Source of the DNA: Cricetulus griseus | Lineage: Eukaryota; Chordata; Mammalia; Rodentia; Cricetidae | NCBI RefSeq assembly: GCF_003668045.3 | Contig: NC_048597.1 | Location: 125,758,942-125,822,941 of the forward strand | Direction of reading: 5' to 3' | Length of the DNA stretch: 64,000 nucleotides | In this document: piece after piece, positions 1 through 9,560 of the stretch | Numbering within the stretch: the first letter of the stretch is position 1 | How the letters are laid out: the number at the start of each line of letters is the position of its first letter | Made by a program: the position numbers and the translations under genes | Notes under the pieces: generated by a model | The model's input: the letters and a program-made list of their open reading frames with translations, nothing else | Database searches by the model: none | Told to the model about the DNA's origin: nothing

Positions 1-146
1 TTTGGTAGGGATAGAGTCTTTAAGTCATGATGAGTGGTGTAAACAGTTATACAGCATTGATTCCTTTAGTTTCTGACCAGATGTCTTTCTCTTAGCCTTG
101 TCAAAATTTTTCTGCAGTGTTCTATAGTTTTAACTTTGTGGATCCA

Positions 147-156
147 NNNNNNNNNN
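147..156. other. Assembly gap (10 N)
   Basis: Ten consecutive N interrupt the sequence. The size is probably a placeholder, so any distance across it is unreliable. Flanking sequence is AT-rich and not obviously tandem-repeated. Confidence 0.98.
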
Positions 157-169
157 TACAATTTAGAGG

Positions 170-650
170 GGCTAGTGCACTTTTCTATATATAGGAAGAG
201 GTTATGATAATCCCAAAACTGTAAGGAGAAATAGCTCCCGTCACGGCCAAATAAATTAAAATCAGCTTTTTAATTTGTGTGCAGGGGCTGTCTCTCCCAA
301 AGGTGGGGTTTAAGTGATCACCATTAGGTATGGAGAAGATAAGGGTTTTTATAGTTTAGTAGTAGGCAGTTTCAAAATGGGGGATTTGGTAGATAAATAG
401 GTGGGGTTACAGAAGCAGAACATAAATATAACAAGTTGGTCAAAACAACCTTCTGAAACAAAGACATGATTGGAAGATGGTCATAACAAGTGGCTATAAC
501 AAATTAGTCACAGCTAAGTTTTCACAATAAGGCTATCATAATAATCTTCTGAAATAGAAGACATTGTGGCTGTTTGCTGGAACAGTCAGTACAGATCCAT
601 TTGTAGGTAAGGATAGATGTTGGGCACAGTCCAAGTTTTGATTATCAGGT
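170..650 (-). mobile_element. Possible LTR remnant, minus strand
   Basis: Read on the minus strand, a TATAAAAA box (about 342-355) is followed roughly 100 bases on by an ATTAAA-type poly(A) signal near 250-262. This is promoter-to-polyadenylation spacing expected of a retroviral LTR. The block is free of other recognisable repeats. I could not match it to a named family and the boundaries are guesses; it could equally be non-repetitive DNA. Confidence 0.3.
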
Positions 651-679
651 TCATTCACAAACAGGACTGAATCTAGTTT

Positions 680-683
<4 letters not shown>

Positions 684-712
<29 letters not shown>
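684..712. repeat. Poly(T) tract
   Basis: A run of about 29 T. It may be the reversed tail of a minus-strand retroposon lying to its right (713 to about 880), but that sequence was not recognised as a SINE or LINE. Confidence 0.8.
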
Positions 713-924
713 CCTGGAAGACCGCTTCTAAGCCTAAGATGGAGGCAGGCTGGTTTATCAGGTAGTGATGCTGACAGTTGATGATTGTACTCCCTCTTCT
801 TCTGTTTCTCCCTTCTGTTACCATCATTCTTTCACTGTTACTGGATGGCTTACATTACCATGTCCAGTCTTTTGGTTGGCTTTTTTCTTATCTTAGAATG
901 GTTTTAAATGTTTCCTGATTTCTT

Positions 925-1106
925 CCTTTTTTGTTGTTGTTGTTGTTTTGCCTTTTGTTTTTCAAGACAGGGTTTCTCTCTGTAGCTTTGGAGCCTATCC
1001 TGGCACTCACTCTGAAGACAAGGCTGAGCTCGAACTCATAGAGAACAGCCTGTCTCTGCCACCCCAGCACTGAGATTAAAGGCGTGTGCCACGAAAACCT
1101 GCCTCC
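925..1106 (-). mobile_element. B1 SINE, minus strand
   Basis: The order reads as an inverted 7SL-derived B1: a T/TTG-rich tail (928-949), GACAGGGTTTCTCTCTGTAG, a CGAACTCA block, CAGCACTGAGATTAAAGGCG (the inverted Pol III B box and 5' part) and GTGCCACGA. The element is full length but diverged. The TTG run is the complement of an AAC-rich tail that expanded into a small microsatellite. Confidence 0.9.
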
Positions 1107-1864
1107 TCCTTGATATTTTGATTTGTACATTTGCATAATTACCAAATCCTCTTCCTTGTGTTTGAAATCTCTTATTGCATGCTTGTTTCTAAAGAAATTT
1201 GATGTAATCATACTCTCTACATGGCTGGTCACAGTATAATTCCCAGAAAGTGCTCTACATGCATACTGCAAGACTGTCCCATTAAGTTGGATCAACAATT
1301 TGTAGGGGTATAGTCCTTAACTGGCTGCAGGTATGTTAAAATTCATGTGTTTGCTGGCTTTCTGTATGAATAATTCACCATCAATGCAAGGCAAGTACCA
1401 ATGGCCCTGACAGAGACTATACTAGAGTCGTCTCCTTTTGTACTTGCTGCAGATGTTTCCATTTTCTAATAGTAGAATATCCATATTTACAATAAACTTT
1501 TACATACAAAAACTATGAATAAAATCTTTGGAGAGTACACTGTAGCATCATACCACCATGCTAATAATGTTCACAGGTAAGAAAAAGAATAATTTTAACT
1601 TACAATAATAGTTTTAAAAAATGCAATGGTGACAGGCTAAAATGAAATGGGGGAATAAATAATTTTAATATCTTTTGTTATAATCATCTAAACATAGTTT
1701 TAAAAATAAATTTGTTTTGTTATGTGACACTATCCTTGGAAGATTTGAGCAAATATCTGCTCACTCCAAACAGGGAACTAATGTAAGATTAAAATATAGC
1801 TATAAAACAGTCCAACTTGATGAACTGACTAATTTTATTGACATTATTTACAGAAATATGGGTG
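1107..1864. other. No gene recognised (between B1 and provirus)
   Basis: AT-rich DNA with stop codons in all frames. The minus-strand open frame of 136 codons that reaches into 888-1298 is largely built from the inverted B1 and has no protein domain. I see no exon-like or RNA-gene structure here. Confidence 0.6.
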
Positions 1865-1869
1865 AGGGG

Positions 1870-2211
1870 TGTTGATATCCTAGCAATATTCTGACTCCAC
1901 TCCCTGTAAACTGGCAAGATATGCACATGGCATTAAACAGATACTTGGCCCAGTTCAAGGGCCCTGCAACCACTTGTGGCTACATCTTGTGTTGTGTGTC
2001 ACAAGTTGCTTGGCTGTATAAGGACTCTTTTATGCATTTGCAAGCTTTTGGTTTTAAGCAAGCACCACCAACCTGCCCCTTCCTTTCACTTCTTCTCCTA
2101 GTTGACCAACACCAACTTCCATTACCCCTTTGCTCCCCTTCCTAATAAACTCCATGTGGGTTTTGTTGAATTCGGTGGTTCTTTCCTCACCACTGTGGCT
2201 GCAGCAAAATA
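1870..2211 (+). repeat. 5' LTR of the ERV1 provirus
   Basis: It begins TGTTGATATCC and aligns along its length with 8806-9147. It contains a TATAAGG box at about 2017 and an AATAAA signal at 2144-2149, so promoter and polyadenylation signals are still visible. The right end was placed at the last position matching the 3' LTR (GCAGCAAAA plus two bases). The terminal CA has decayed to TA. Confidence 0.85.
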
Positions 2212-2233
2212 TTTTGTGACATGTGACTCTCCA
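2212..2233 (+). other. Possible primer binding site, decayed
   Basis: The sequence directly after the 5' LTR contains TGTGACTC, resembling part of a tRNA-His-type primer binding site as used by RTVL-H-like elements. The match has mismatches and an indel, so the assignment is tentative. Position, abutting the LTR, is the main support. Confidence 0.3.
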
Positions 2234-3220
2234 GGCTCTCTCCATGGTTCCTCCTGCTGCATGTGGGTGGGTGGTCTGAGACACATGGAGACCCTGACCT
2301 GAACTGAGAGCCCAATTTCCATCTACTGGTCCACTGGGATCCTACACAATGCTGGTTACAATTCTTAATGCCCCCTTTTCCCAGTTGGAGTAAATGTTTC
2401 CTTGAACTTGTTGGTATGACTGTTGAGCATCTGCCACCCTTCTGGAGGTACTGGAAATGGAGGCACACCCAGTCATGTTCTTCAAGGCTATGGCTGGTCC
2501 CTATCACTGACAATCATCTCTAGTAAATTTCCCATGAGGAAGGCCTTCAAGCATTTGATTGGCCTCCCTAGCACTGCCCTCACTGGGCAACACCTTCTTC
2601 TTTTGACATCACACCCTTGGCTTAGTGCCTTCCCTTGGACTCTGTGTCCTCATGGGCTTCTTAGCCCCCAGCCCCAGTTTTGTTTGGTTGAAATGTTGTA
2701 AAACTGACCTGAGCCAGGATAGGGATCCTCTGTTTAAAAGCCATTGGATCTCTCTGCCTCCCTTAAGGGAAACAAATTGACAAATAGTATTAGCCCACCC
2801 ACTCCTCTGGGTTGCCTATTAGAGAACCTAAAACCCCTTCACTTAATGCCATTTGTGAAGTTCTCCAGTCTCACTCACCTCTGTACTAAGAAATAGCCCA
2901 AAAAACATGACCCTAGATACCAACTTAAATTGGCCACCTAACTCTCTGCTAAACATTCTCCTTCCTCTTCCTCATCTCCATTTCATGTCCTTCTATCTAT
3001 GAAAGCTGAACCACTAACTTAGATCCTGCTAACAAACCTCCCCCTAACATCCAACTGCTTCTTTCTACCCCTTCTGCCCAGCCCCTCTTCTTCTTCCTCT
3101 CTAGCAACAGCCTGCCCCAACCACTCAACAACCTCACCTACTTTAACCCACCCTAGTAACTCATTCTCAAGCAGCTATGTGCCCACACTCTACCAAGTCC
3201 AATCCAGTTACAGTTTTCCC
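2234..3220 (+). pseudogene. gag: ERV leader and N-terminal gag remnant
   Basis: Leader and matrix-region space of the provirus. C-rich, proline-rich low-complexity stretches (2930-3200) fit the variable matrix/p12-like part of gammaretroviral gag, but no conserved motif is left. Assignment rests on position between the LTR and the recognisable capsid segment. Confidence 0.5.
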
Positions 3221-3224
3221 TGTG

Positions 3225-3440
3225 TGAGAGATTGTCAGAGTGGGTGGACTGGTTAAGATTCATGTCCCCTTCTCACTATCAGAACTTTCTCAGAGAGAAA
3301 AGAAACTGGGTGCTTATACCTCTAGTTTTGCTGCCTTCATAAAAGAATTCCAATATAAGTTTGGGATTAGCACAGAACCCATACAAACTAAGTTGAAGTT
3401 CATAAGACTAATGCAGCTCATCTGGTCAGGGTAGAGGCTG
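3225..3440 (+). pseudogene. gag: ERV gag capsid remnant
   Basis: A short open stretch (3240-3434) encodes a segment resembling the start of the class I ERV capsid: a hydrophobic PFSLSELSQ-type motif, then lysine-rich residues and an FIKEFQ-type motif. Known homologues place this at the capsid N-terminal domain. It ends in a stop, and the following capsid sequence is out of frame and diverged. Confidence 0.75.
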
Positions 3441-3939
3441 TCTCAAATAAGAACCATTGCTGGGATTATAATATTCCAGGGTGCACTGTATCTTGATATC
3501 AGTTTACAACCTGCCTCCTGGCTGGTCTCCTTAAAGCTGCCCTCAAGCCAGTAAACTACAAAAAAGACTTCTGAAAATAGATCAAGACAGAAAGGAAAAT
3601 CCATCTCTATTCCTAGAATGCCTCACAAAACCCTTCTTACAGTATACTTACCTAGACTCCAAAAATCCAGAGGGCAGACAACTCATTATGACCTATTTTT
3701 TCCCAGATCTTTCCTCACATTAAGGCTAAGCTTAGGATTCTGGAAAGAGGACCTGTAACACCGCAGGCAGAATTCTTAAGTCTGGCCTTTAAGGTATAGC
3801 ATGAGAGATATGAGAAAGCACATAAACATAAATACTAAATTGTGGCCAAGTGCATCTGACAGGCCTTAGAGTCTGTCAGGGCTCCTTCACCCCCTGGGGC
3901 TGGAGGACTACCAGACCCATGTTTTATTTTTTAACCAGG

Positions 3940-4075
3940 TCCATGTTTTAAATGTGGTTAAAATCAGCAGTGGGCCTGTGTATCCCTGTGGGCCACACAG
4001 ACAACATCCAAAGTGTCAGCAAGAGGGACACTGGTCAGATGATTACCCCTGTGCATGTCCTGGCATGGGGACATC
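3940..4075 (+). pseudogene. gag: ERV nucleocapsid zinc-knuckle remnant
   Basis: Translation shows a CFKCG segment and, further on, a C-x4-H-x5-C-like stretch with GHW (about 4008-4050), which resembles a CCHC nucleocapsid knuckle with damaged spacing. It precedes the protease segment, as in gammaretroviruses. Zinc binding is not expected to be retained. Confidence 0.65.
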
Positions 4076-4194
4076 AGACATAGATGGCTCTCCAGCTTAT
4101 TTTCTAGGCCTAGCCATGGACAGTGACTGAAGGGGTCCAGGCTCTCTTGACCTGACCACTGTCATCTCTGACAGGAAACTCTCATTGAACATCA

Positions 4195-4460
4195 GGGTGA
4201 TCCCCATATTCTTCCTCTTGGACATAGATGTCACCTATTCCATCCTTGAGTGAGTTTTGGGAACCCACCTCTCCTTCTTGTCTCCCCATTGTTGGGGCAG
4301 GGGGACAGCTTTACCTACTTCATCAGACCCCACCAGTCAATTGCATTTTCAGGGGAATTCCCCTCACTCCTTCATTTTTGGTTGTGCCAAACTGCCCTGT
4401 GCCCTTACTTGGAAGGGATCTTTTAGTCAAAGTAGGAGCTTCTATTTCTTTTGCTCTCCC
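4195..4460 (+). pseudogene. pro: ERV protease remnant
   Basis: A retroviral aspartic protease fold is suggested by a degenerate active-site loop (DIDV where DTGA is expected, codons at 4221-4232) and, about 60 codons on, the typical PLLGRDLL motif near the C terminus (4400-4430). The active-site glycine is lost and frames shift between the two, so it is inactive. Confidence 0.8.
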
Positions 4461-4779
4461 CATATGCCTGACCCCAGACTCACCAATGGCTTCTCCCCTC
4501 CTCCTTCTGGTCACCTACCCTATTGGTTCCAATATGCCATTTCCTTTATCAGCCTCTCAGGTAGACCTGCAAGTCTGGGACACCCCAAACCCTTCTGTAG
4601 CTAGACACCATTCCCCCATTGCCATTCAGTTACAGGGCCCCTCCTCGTATATCACCCAAGCCCAGTACCTACTTTCACTCCTCTAGAGCTTTAGGGGACT
4701 TAAACCAATCACCCCTGACTTCCTAAGGAAAAAAAAGACTATTTCATCCTACATCCTCTGCCTTCAGTATCCCTATACT

Positions 4780-5400
4780 TGCAGCTAAGAAACCTAAAGG
4801 AACCTACCACCTAGTCAAAGACCTCTGGATCATTAATTCTGCAGAAGTGCCCCCCTCTCCTGTGGTGTCTAAATCCTACACCCTTCTCTCCACTATCCCC
4901 TCAGGGACCTCTCATTTCTCAGTTCTGGATCTCAAGGATACCTTTTTCACTATCCCTCTCAGGTCTAAGTCCCCAAATATTTTTGCTTTAAACTGGACTG
5001 ACCCTGATACTCACCTCTCCACACAGCTCATTTGGACCATCCTACCTCAGGGATTCTGGGACAGCCCACATCTTTTTGGCCAGACTCTAGCTTAGACCTA
5101 CTCTCTCTGTCTCTCCCTAAATCTAAACTCATACAATATGTAGATGATATTTTACTTTGCATCCCATCCTTAGAAATTAGCCAAACTATCACCTCTGCTC
5201 TTCTAAATTTCCCATCCAGCAGGGGCTGTAGAGTCCCAGCTTCCAAGGTCTAACTGCACTCCTCAGGTCACCTACTTGGGACTAACCATTACCCCAACTC
5301 ATAAAGCTATTACTTTAGACTGCCAAAAAAATAATCCAGTCTCTTGCAGTCACTTCTGATAAAGAGGAAATTTTATCATTCCTAGGCTTCTTGTGTTCTT
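4780..5400 (+). pseudogene. pol: ERV reverse transcriptase remnant
   Basis: Polymerase motifs appear in order: an LDLKD motif near 4926-4940, LPQGFWDSPHLFGQ near 5042-5083 (template-grip region), and the catalytic YVDD at 5137-5148, followed by a YLGLTIT-type segment near 5270. Both YVDD aspartates survive, but in-frame stops and frameshifts break the frame, for example just after the FGQ motif. The motif set is characteristic of class I (gamma-like) ERVs. Confidence 0.92.
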
Positions 5401-5985
5401 GGATCCCCTCTTTTTCCCTTCTGGTACAACCTTATTTGAGGAGTCTGTGGGCCCCCCATATGAACCTCTCCTTAATCCTTTGACTAAGCCATTTCAGAAG
5501 CTCCAACAAGCTATCCTCCAGACTCCAGCCATTCATCTCACAGACCTAACTCCTCTTTCCTTCCTTTATGGAACAGAAAAGGAGGGATATGCACTTGGGG
5601 TTATAGGCCACCAGCTAGCCCTTCCTTTGCACCTGAAGCATACCTGTCAACAAAACTAGACCTAACTACCCAGGGATGAACTAGCCAGGGATGGGCACGC
5701 TGCATACTTGCTTTAGCAGCTGCTGAGCTCCTTATTCATGAATCAAAGAAACAACCTTTGGGTCACCCATCACTGTCTTCTCCCACCATAACCTATCCCA
5801 TCTCTTAATTTACAAAGACTTAAGAACTCTACCTCCTTCCCAAGTTCTTTCTCTCCAAGTGGCACTAGCAGATGCCACACTTACTCTCTAATTGTGCCTA
5901 CCCCTTATTTTCTCAAATCTTCCTCAACCTAATACTGAATATTTCCCATCTTATTCTTGCATTGAAACCCTAGAGGAGGTAGTGC
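5401..5985 (+). pseudogene. pol: ERV pol connection-domain remnant
   Basis: The open stretch 5393-5659 encodes a segment resembling the connection region between reverse transcriptase and RNase H (FQKLQQAILQTPA-type helix, then an LSFLYGTEKEGYALGV strand pair). The rest to 5985 is frameshifted. There are no catalytic residues in this part. Confidence 0.75.
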
Positions 5986-6470
5986 CCCATTATTCACAGG
6001 TACAGGGGAGCATACTACCTCGGGGTATTTATACCTAGTACACAGACAGTAGCTTTTTCTTACATAAGATCTGAAGAGCAGGCTATTCCATAGTGTCAGA
6101 TACTGTGGTTGTGGAGGAACAGGAACCCTTCCCACACTAATAACCAATAGGCAAATTAATAGCACTCACCCATGCCTCTCAGTTGGCATAGGGACAATCC
6201 CTAAATGTTTACACAAACTTCAAATATGCTTTCAGATCCTCCTGTGCCATGCTGCTTTTTGAAAACAGCATGGGCTACTTACTACAAAAGGAGGATCTAT
6301 AACTATTTCAGGTCAAATTATGGCCACGCTAAAGGCCTCCCATCTCCCCAAAGCTATAAGGATTATTCACTGACTGTCTCATCAGACTGACAGCTCCATT
6401 ATCTCTAGGGTAAACAATCAGGCTGACAAAGCAGCTAGGGCAGCAGCCCTCCTAGACCCAGACTCACCTC
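5986..6470 (+). pseudogene. pol: ERV RNase H remnant
   Basis: The first catalytic motif reads YTDSS (6039-6053; usually YTDGS). An LIALTHA helix (about 6150-6180), an NVYTN-F-KYAF segment where YTDS is usual (about 6205-6230), and a final NQADKAAR motif (about 6412-6440) follow at family-typical spacing. The third catalytic Asp is changed to Asn. Stops interrupt the frame near 6190 and 6368. Confidence 0.85.
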
Positions 6471-7152
6471 ACCCATTCACCGCAGGGAGTTCATACACTA
6501 CAGCCCACATCTTCACAGTCACCTCCTGACACTTGACAAATTCTGTCCTATTTATACCAGTGCTTTCATCCTAATAGTCAAGCTCTATCTTATTTTGTCA
6601 AAGCTCACCTCCAGCCCACTCATGAGGACCTGTGTTTCTTAAGAACTATCACTGCCACTTGTAAAACCTGTCAGATGTCAGACCCTAACTCCAGGTATTG
6701 TGGTCTCCCTTTTCCTACCCACAAGACCAGGGACTTTCACCCACAGACTCACTGGCAACTTGACTTTACCCACATATCCACAGCCAGACAAGTCAAAGAT
6801 ATCCTGGCATTAGTATATACCTTTTCAAAGTAGACTGAAGCATTTCCCACCTCCAACATGAGGGCCTGGACTTTCTTTGATGTCTGTCTCTGGGAGATTA
6901 TCCCCCAATTTGGAATTCCACCCTCACATCACTCAGACAATAATCCTGAATTCACCTCTCATATCTCTCAAAGCCTATCTAAACCTCCCAACATCCCTTG
7001 GCATTTTCATATCTCATACCTCCCCCAGCCCTCAGGGAAGGTGGAATGAACTAACCATTCCTTAAAAATATTCTTGTTAAAAATTCACAGGAACTTCACT
7101 TTGACTGGATAAAGCTCTTGCCTCTATCTCTTTTCATGCTCTGGGTTCCCCC
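6471..7152 (+). pseudogene. pol: ERV integrase, N-terminal and catalytic core remnant
   Basis: The zinc-domain CxxC (codons 6660-6671) precedes a core with Asp in a WQLDF motif (codon 6762-6764), Asp in an SDNN motif (6936-6938) and Glu in a GKVE motif (7044-7046). The second Asp and the Glu are separated by exactly 35 codons in one open frame, the D,D(35)E signature of retroviral integrases. The first Asp lies beyond an in-frame stop near 6833. The element is then interrupted by a solo LTR at 7153. Confidence 0.92.
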
Positions 7153-7685
7153 TGTTAGACCCCCAGAAAAACTCAGGTGTCTGGGGTCCCAGGCCACAAC
7201 TTTGGTCTCCCCAATCACCAGGTAGATTCAGGAGCTTGATGCAAACTGCATTAGGCTTTATTGTTTTTTTAACAATAACCCCATGTTAGCTCCGGTCTTT
7301 CCCTCACCCGCCATGGCGGATGGCTCACAAAGACACCTTGAACCGGCTGCCCATCGGTATTGTAGGGCAGTGTAAGGGGAGTATCTAGGGGTACGAACAG
7401 ACTCAGGATTGGTGTGCCTCCAGGCTTGGAGGGCTTGCCCTGTGTTGATTGGACAATTGGTTGTTATGGCCCATAGCCCCTCCCAGGGTGGTTGCTATGC
7501 TCTGCGCATCATTGCTGTGTGCTTGTCCATAAAGTACACCCAGAGTCGTAAAGCATAGCACCACCAGCTAACTTCTGATTGGTTCCTTGTCATGAGGCAG
7601 GCACCTAACCTCTAGTGACTAAGACAAGGTCATAGCTAGCAAGTGTTACTGTCATGGCTGCTTAAATGGGTGGCTGGTCCCTTCA
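7153..7685 (-). mobile_element. Solo ERV1 LTR, antisense, nested in the provirus
   Basis: A block that begins TGTTAGACCCC and closely matches 62194-62726 along its length. On the minus strand it has CCAATCA boxes, a poly(A) signal (complement at 7257-7262) and a U5 ending in GGGGGTCTAACA, resembling gammaretroviral U5 ends. It splits integrase core (left) from integrase C-terminal sequence (right). Flanks CCCC (7149-7152) and CCAC (7686-7689) may be a 4-bp duplication with one mismatch. No internal viral sequence remains, as expected after LTR-LTR recombination. Confidence 0.9.
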
Positions 7686-7689
7686 CCAC

Positions 7690-8040
7690 CAAATGACCCC
7701 TTTCCATTTTGCCCTTTGAACTCATATATGGGTGGTCTCTCACCTAAACCCTCACATCTCTCTCATCCCCTGCTTACACCCTTACTTCATCATCTCTGTT
7801 CCCTCCTATGCAACTTTACTGACCACTCCTTAGCTCTACCATGTACCAACCCCTGTCCATATCCACTCAACATTGTGGTCAGGTCCTTCTGTCTCTTCTA
7901 GACCAACACTCTCACCATTTCCCCTAAATAGCAGGGTCCCTACAAAGTAATTCATGTAACCCCAACAGCAGCTAAGCTTGAGGGCCTTCTTCAGTGGATT
8001 CACTTACCTCATCTCAAACCCTTTAATTCTCCACCTGAAG
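7690..8040 (+). pseudogene. pol: ERV integrase C-terminal remnant
   Basis: Right of the nested LTR the translation resumes with a PFELIYG motif (about 7708-7730) and, further on, pieces of the SH3-like C-terminal domain, with a TPTAAKLEG-type segment followed by WIHLPHLK (about 7960-8025). Several frameshifts occur between them. The continuity across 7153-7685 is what proves the nested insertion. Confidence 0.85.
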
Positions 8041-8805
8041 CTCACACCTCATACACAGCAAATGCAATGGGACCCTTATTCCTTAGGCTTTGGAGGAGAC
8101 AGACATCATCTGCCTTGTCCCCAATGCACGAGGCTTCACCCTACAACTGTTCTCTGCCAGATTTGAACCACATATGCTTTCCATCCTGACCCCTCTTCCT
8201 CTCCCAAGGCTGACCCAGTCCTATTTGTAATAATTATACCCTGCTGGATCAATCTCATCTCTATGTATCCCCAGTGACTCATTGAAAAGTTCTAATCTAA
8301 CCAATTAGCTATTGTTACTGGACTACAGGCCACTTTGTTAGACACAAAGACCATCTATCGTGTCCAAGTAACCTAAAAATCAACCACCTGTGCCTCCTGA
8401 GTGAATGAATGATAATGGAAAAAAAAAAAAAAAAAACAGGTACTTTAAGGTTTGCTTATGTAAAAAGAAAAGCTAAAAGTTGACCTGGATTCACTTCAAA
8501 CAGGTCAGATACCCCTTCCCACACATGCCCAAGACCTAAGAAAATTGTTTTCCTAAATTTAACTTTATCCTATGCTCTGACAGCATCTTGTCGGATTCAA
8601 GAAACATCAGATGGCCCCACATAGCCTTAATAGCAGTGAAATGACCAGCTACCTGCACCCCAGCTTTCTCAGGTCCTCCTCATATAAAGATGGTCAACAC
8701 CCCTTATGTCTGCTGGAAGCAGTGTTGAGGATTTGGTGCCCCTATTCCTACCCTACTGGACACTTCCTTTTAATCCTTCACCTTTTAATAAAAAAGAGGT
8801 GGGGG
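8041..8805 (+). pseudogene. env: ERV env-region remnant and polypurine tract
   Basis: Only about 750 bases separate the integrase end from the 3' LTR, against the roughly 2 kb normally needed for an envelope gene. I recognise no surface or transmembrane motif, no fusion peptide and no CX6CC loop. Most of env seems deleted or unrecognisably decayed. A 19-A run lies at 8418-8436. The purine-rich string at about 8789-8805 directly before the LTR is the expected plus-strand primer (polypurine tract). Confidence 0.6.
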
Positions 8806-9147
8806 TATTAAGATCCTGGCATTATGCTGACCCTAACCCCTGTCAACAGGCAGGAAATGTACACAGCATTCAGGCAGATACTTGGCCTGCTCAAGGGTCC
8901 TGTGACCATTCTAGCTCTTCATGCATTTCTCCTGCATTGTGTGGCTGTAAAGGGACTCTGTACACATATGAAAGGTTTCTCTTTCAAGCAAGCACCATCT
9001 GCCTGCACCTTCCATTCACTTCCTCTCCTGGTCTGATGACATCAACTTCCCTCTTCCCTTACTCCCTTGCCCCCTTCCTTAGAAACCACACGTGGGATTT
9101 GTTGAGTTCTGTGGTTCATTCCTCATTGCTGTTGCTGCAGCAAAACA
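8806..9147 (+). repeat. 3' LTR of the ERV1 provirus
   Basis: It aligns with 1870-2211, follows a polypurine tract and ends in CA just before the AGGGG target duplicate. TATA and AATAAA, both visible in the 5' copy, have decayed here, which fits an old insertion whose LTRs diverged independently. Confidence 0.85.
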
Positions 9148-9189
9148 AGGGGTTATTTAGAAGAGCAGAAATGATGTAAAGACAGCTGT

Positions 9190-9560
9190 GTCACCAAAGG
9201 CCACCCCTGAATGGGTGACGGCTCACCAAAGCTGGAAATCTGAAGCAAACCAGACTCCCTTCATATGTGCCTTTTAGAGGCAGCTCAGCTTGTGTGAGAA
9301 GGCCTCTAAGTCCTTCTTGCTCACACACAGATGGGGTAGAGGGGTTTAGTGAACATGGTGAGTTTCAAAGACTTCCTGATGGATGTTGTTTTCAGTTAGT
9401 TACTTCCTGAGGTTAATGAGCCTTTCTGCAGGACAATGCATTTCCCCTCCCCTTAGAAGTCCCTGTAGACATCCTGTGCTTAAGGGGCTTCCTGCTTTGA
9501 TGGGATATTTTGATCTCTAAGTAAACTGTGCTGTACAAGAATTTTATAAACCACGATTGT
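9190..9560 (+). repeat. Unclassified repeat, possible LTR piece
   Basis: The stretch with TAGTGAACATGGTGAGTTTC followed by CTTCCTGA and then a TTTCTGCAGGA-like segment resembles 30580-30700 in the same orientation, and has the flavour of a diverged rodent LTR. Family not identified; edges approximate. Confidence 0.4.

Larger units (their letters stand above)
1865..9152 (+). mobile_element. Decayed ERV1 (gammaretrovirus-like) provirus with target duplication
   Basis: Two related LTRs (about 1870-2211 and 8806-9147) bracket remnants of gag, protease, reverse transcriptase, RNase H and integrase in the canonical order. AGGGG lies immediately outside both LTRs (1865-1869 and 9148-9152), consistent with a 5-bp target-site duplication. 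The LTRs differ at roughly a quarter of positions by eye, so the insertion is old. Every reading frame carries stops and frameshifts; no intact product is possible. Little or no env is identifiable. A solo LTR from another ERV1 family sits antisense inside the integrase segment. Confidence 0.9.

Noticed and set aside
4228..4686. 152-codon frame as a host gene
   Set aside because: The translation contains the PLLGRDLL motif of retroviral protease and lies in gag-pol order, so it is a viral remnant.
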